Source: Pseudomonadota bacterium
GTDB taxonomy: Bacteria > Pseudomonadota > Alphaproteobacteria > Acetobacterales > Acetobacteraceae
Length of the DNA: 6,805 nucleotides
NCBI GenBank assembly: GCA_023390705.1
Contig: JAEWCI010000449.1
Location: forward strand, 1 to 6,805
Direction: 5' to 3'
Below, piece by piece: positions 6,430 through 6,805 of this stretch; positions within the stretch are counted from its first letter, which is position 1, and the number at the start of each line of letters is the position of its first letter. The position numbers and the translations under genes are program-made. A model generated the notes under the pieces. That model ran no database searches, had not been told where the DNA came from, and worked only from the letters and a program-made list of their open reading frames with translations.

Positions 6430-6596
6430 CGCCCGGATTGTCCTGTCTGGAAGCGTGGAAATGGCGCGGTTCGCGTTGGTTCAGTGCAATTAACGCGGGG
6501 GAATGCGTATAACAAGGTCAAAGCATCCCAGGTCCGGCGCTTGAATATGGGAGACGCTTCGTGATTTGATGCGGAGAAGTCAGGAAAACACGTCAA
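6430..6596. promoter_or_regulatory. Divergent control region between the reductase operon and cobA
   Basis: This 167-bp spacer separates two divergent start codons. By hand count about half of the bases at 6481-6600 are G or C, far below the flanking genes, which fits a promoter region. On the + strand TATAAC (6508-6513) is a good -10 candidate for cobA, but with only a poor -35 (GTGCAA, 6484-6489, 18-bp spacer). On the - strand TTGTTA (6515-6510) and TTAATT (6493-6488), 16 bp apart, are a weak candidate for the operon. The two would overlap, so one regulator could govern both. An imperfect direct repeat, CAAGGTC (6513-6519) and CCAGGTC (6528-6534), lies 15 bp apart. I could not match the region to a known operator or riboswitch. 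Confidence 0.45.
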
Positions 6597-6805
6597 ATGA
6601 ATGTGGAATATGGCGCCGCCCTGGCCCGTGGCGACGGCCCCCGTCCGGGCGAGGTCTGGCTGGTTGGCGCCGGCCCAGGCGATCCCGGCCTGCTGACCCT
6701 GCGCGCGGCCGAGGCGCTGCGCCGTGCCGATCTGGTGCTGCATGACGCCCTGCCGGGCCGCGGCGTGTTGCGCCTGGCCCGCGCCGGGGCGGTGCTGCTC
6801 GATGT
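6597..6805 (+). CDS. cobA: Uroporphyrinogen-III C-methyltransferase (SUMT), N-terminal part
   Basis: The first 69 codons of a gene that runs off the right edge. The enzyme transfers two methyl groups from S-adenosylmethionine to uroporphyrinogen III and makes precorrin-2, the branch point to siroheme and cobalamin. The diagnostic glycine-rich loop VGAGPGDPG (residues 23-31) is followed by LLTLRAAEALRRADLVLHDA (32-51), as in SUMT and the C-terminal half of CysG. The ATG at 6597 is the only plausible start: an in-frame TGA lies 30 nt upstream (6567-6569), with no other start codon between. AGGA (6582-6585) sits 11 nt before it. It is divergent from the reductase operon, whose last gene supplies the next two steps to siroheme. 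Whether a CysG-like extra domain follows cannot be seen; the C-terminus is missing. Confidence 0.9.
   Translation, partial: MNVEYGAALARGDGPRPGEVWLVGAGPGDPGLLTLRAAEALRRADLVLHDALPGRGVLRLARAGAVLLD

Noticed and set aside
6535..6596. A possible riboswitch (cobalamin or SAM type) before cobA
   Set aside because: I found no B12-box-like element and no convincing conserved SAM-II core; only a weak CTTC/GAAG stem is present.
1..6805. CRISPR array, tRNA/rRNA genes, insertion sequence or phage att site
   Set aside because: I saw no repeat-spacer pattern, no cloverleaf or rRNA segments, no transposase motifs and no flanking long inverted repeats.

Overview
The window is about 6.8 kb of very G+C-rich bacterial DNA with tightly packed genes. 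The Bug-type solute-binding protein, the DUF2849 / siroheme reductase / DUF934 block and the codon bias suggest an alphaproteobacterium. Acetobacteraceae of the Roseomonas type are the most likely source, but this is inferred from gene content and not shown by any marker gene.

The left half (about 132-3344, + strand) is a three-gene run with gaps of 8 and 19 bp. It encodes a periplasmic solute-binding protein of the tripartite tricarboxylate transporter (Bug) type, an SMP-30/gluconolactonase-family hydrolase, and homogentisate 1,2-dioxygenase (hmgA). HmgA opens the ring of homogentisate in tyrosine/phenylalanine catabolism. The usual next enzymes, maleylacetoacetate isomerase and fumarylacetoacetase, are not in the window. 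hmgA ends 7 bp from a convergent gene.

The right half (6429-3352, - strand) is a four-gene assimilatory-reduction operon. Its order is a DUF2849 small protein, a one-polypeptide siroheme/[4Fe-4S] nitrite/sulfite reductase (cysI-like), a DUF934 protein, and a Met8/CysG-N-type precorrin-2 dehydrogenase/sirohydrochlorin ferrochelatase. Diverging from this operon at the right edge is the start of a uroporphyrinogen-III C-methyltransferase (cobA/SUMT). SUMT makes precorrin-2, the Met8-like enzyme turns it into siroheme, and the reductase uses siroheme. Cofactor synthesis and the enzyme that needs it are therefore encoded together, with the two halves of classical CysG on separate genes at opposite ends of the cluster. 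No cysH (PAPS/APS reductase) lies in the operon.

The 167-bp divergent spacer (6430-6596) is clearly less G+C-rich than the genes and is the natural control region for both transcripts. No mobile element, tRNA, rRNA, CRISPR array or clear riboswitch was seen. I found no wholly new system. The most interesting points are the unusual company kept by hmgA and the split siroheme pathway wrapped around a reductase with two poorly characterised DUF partners.
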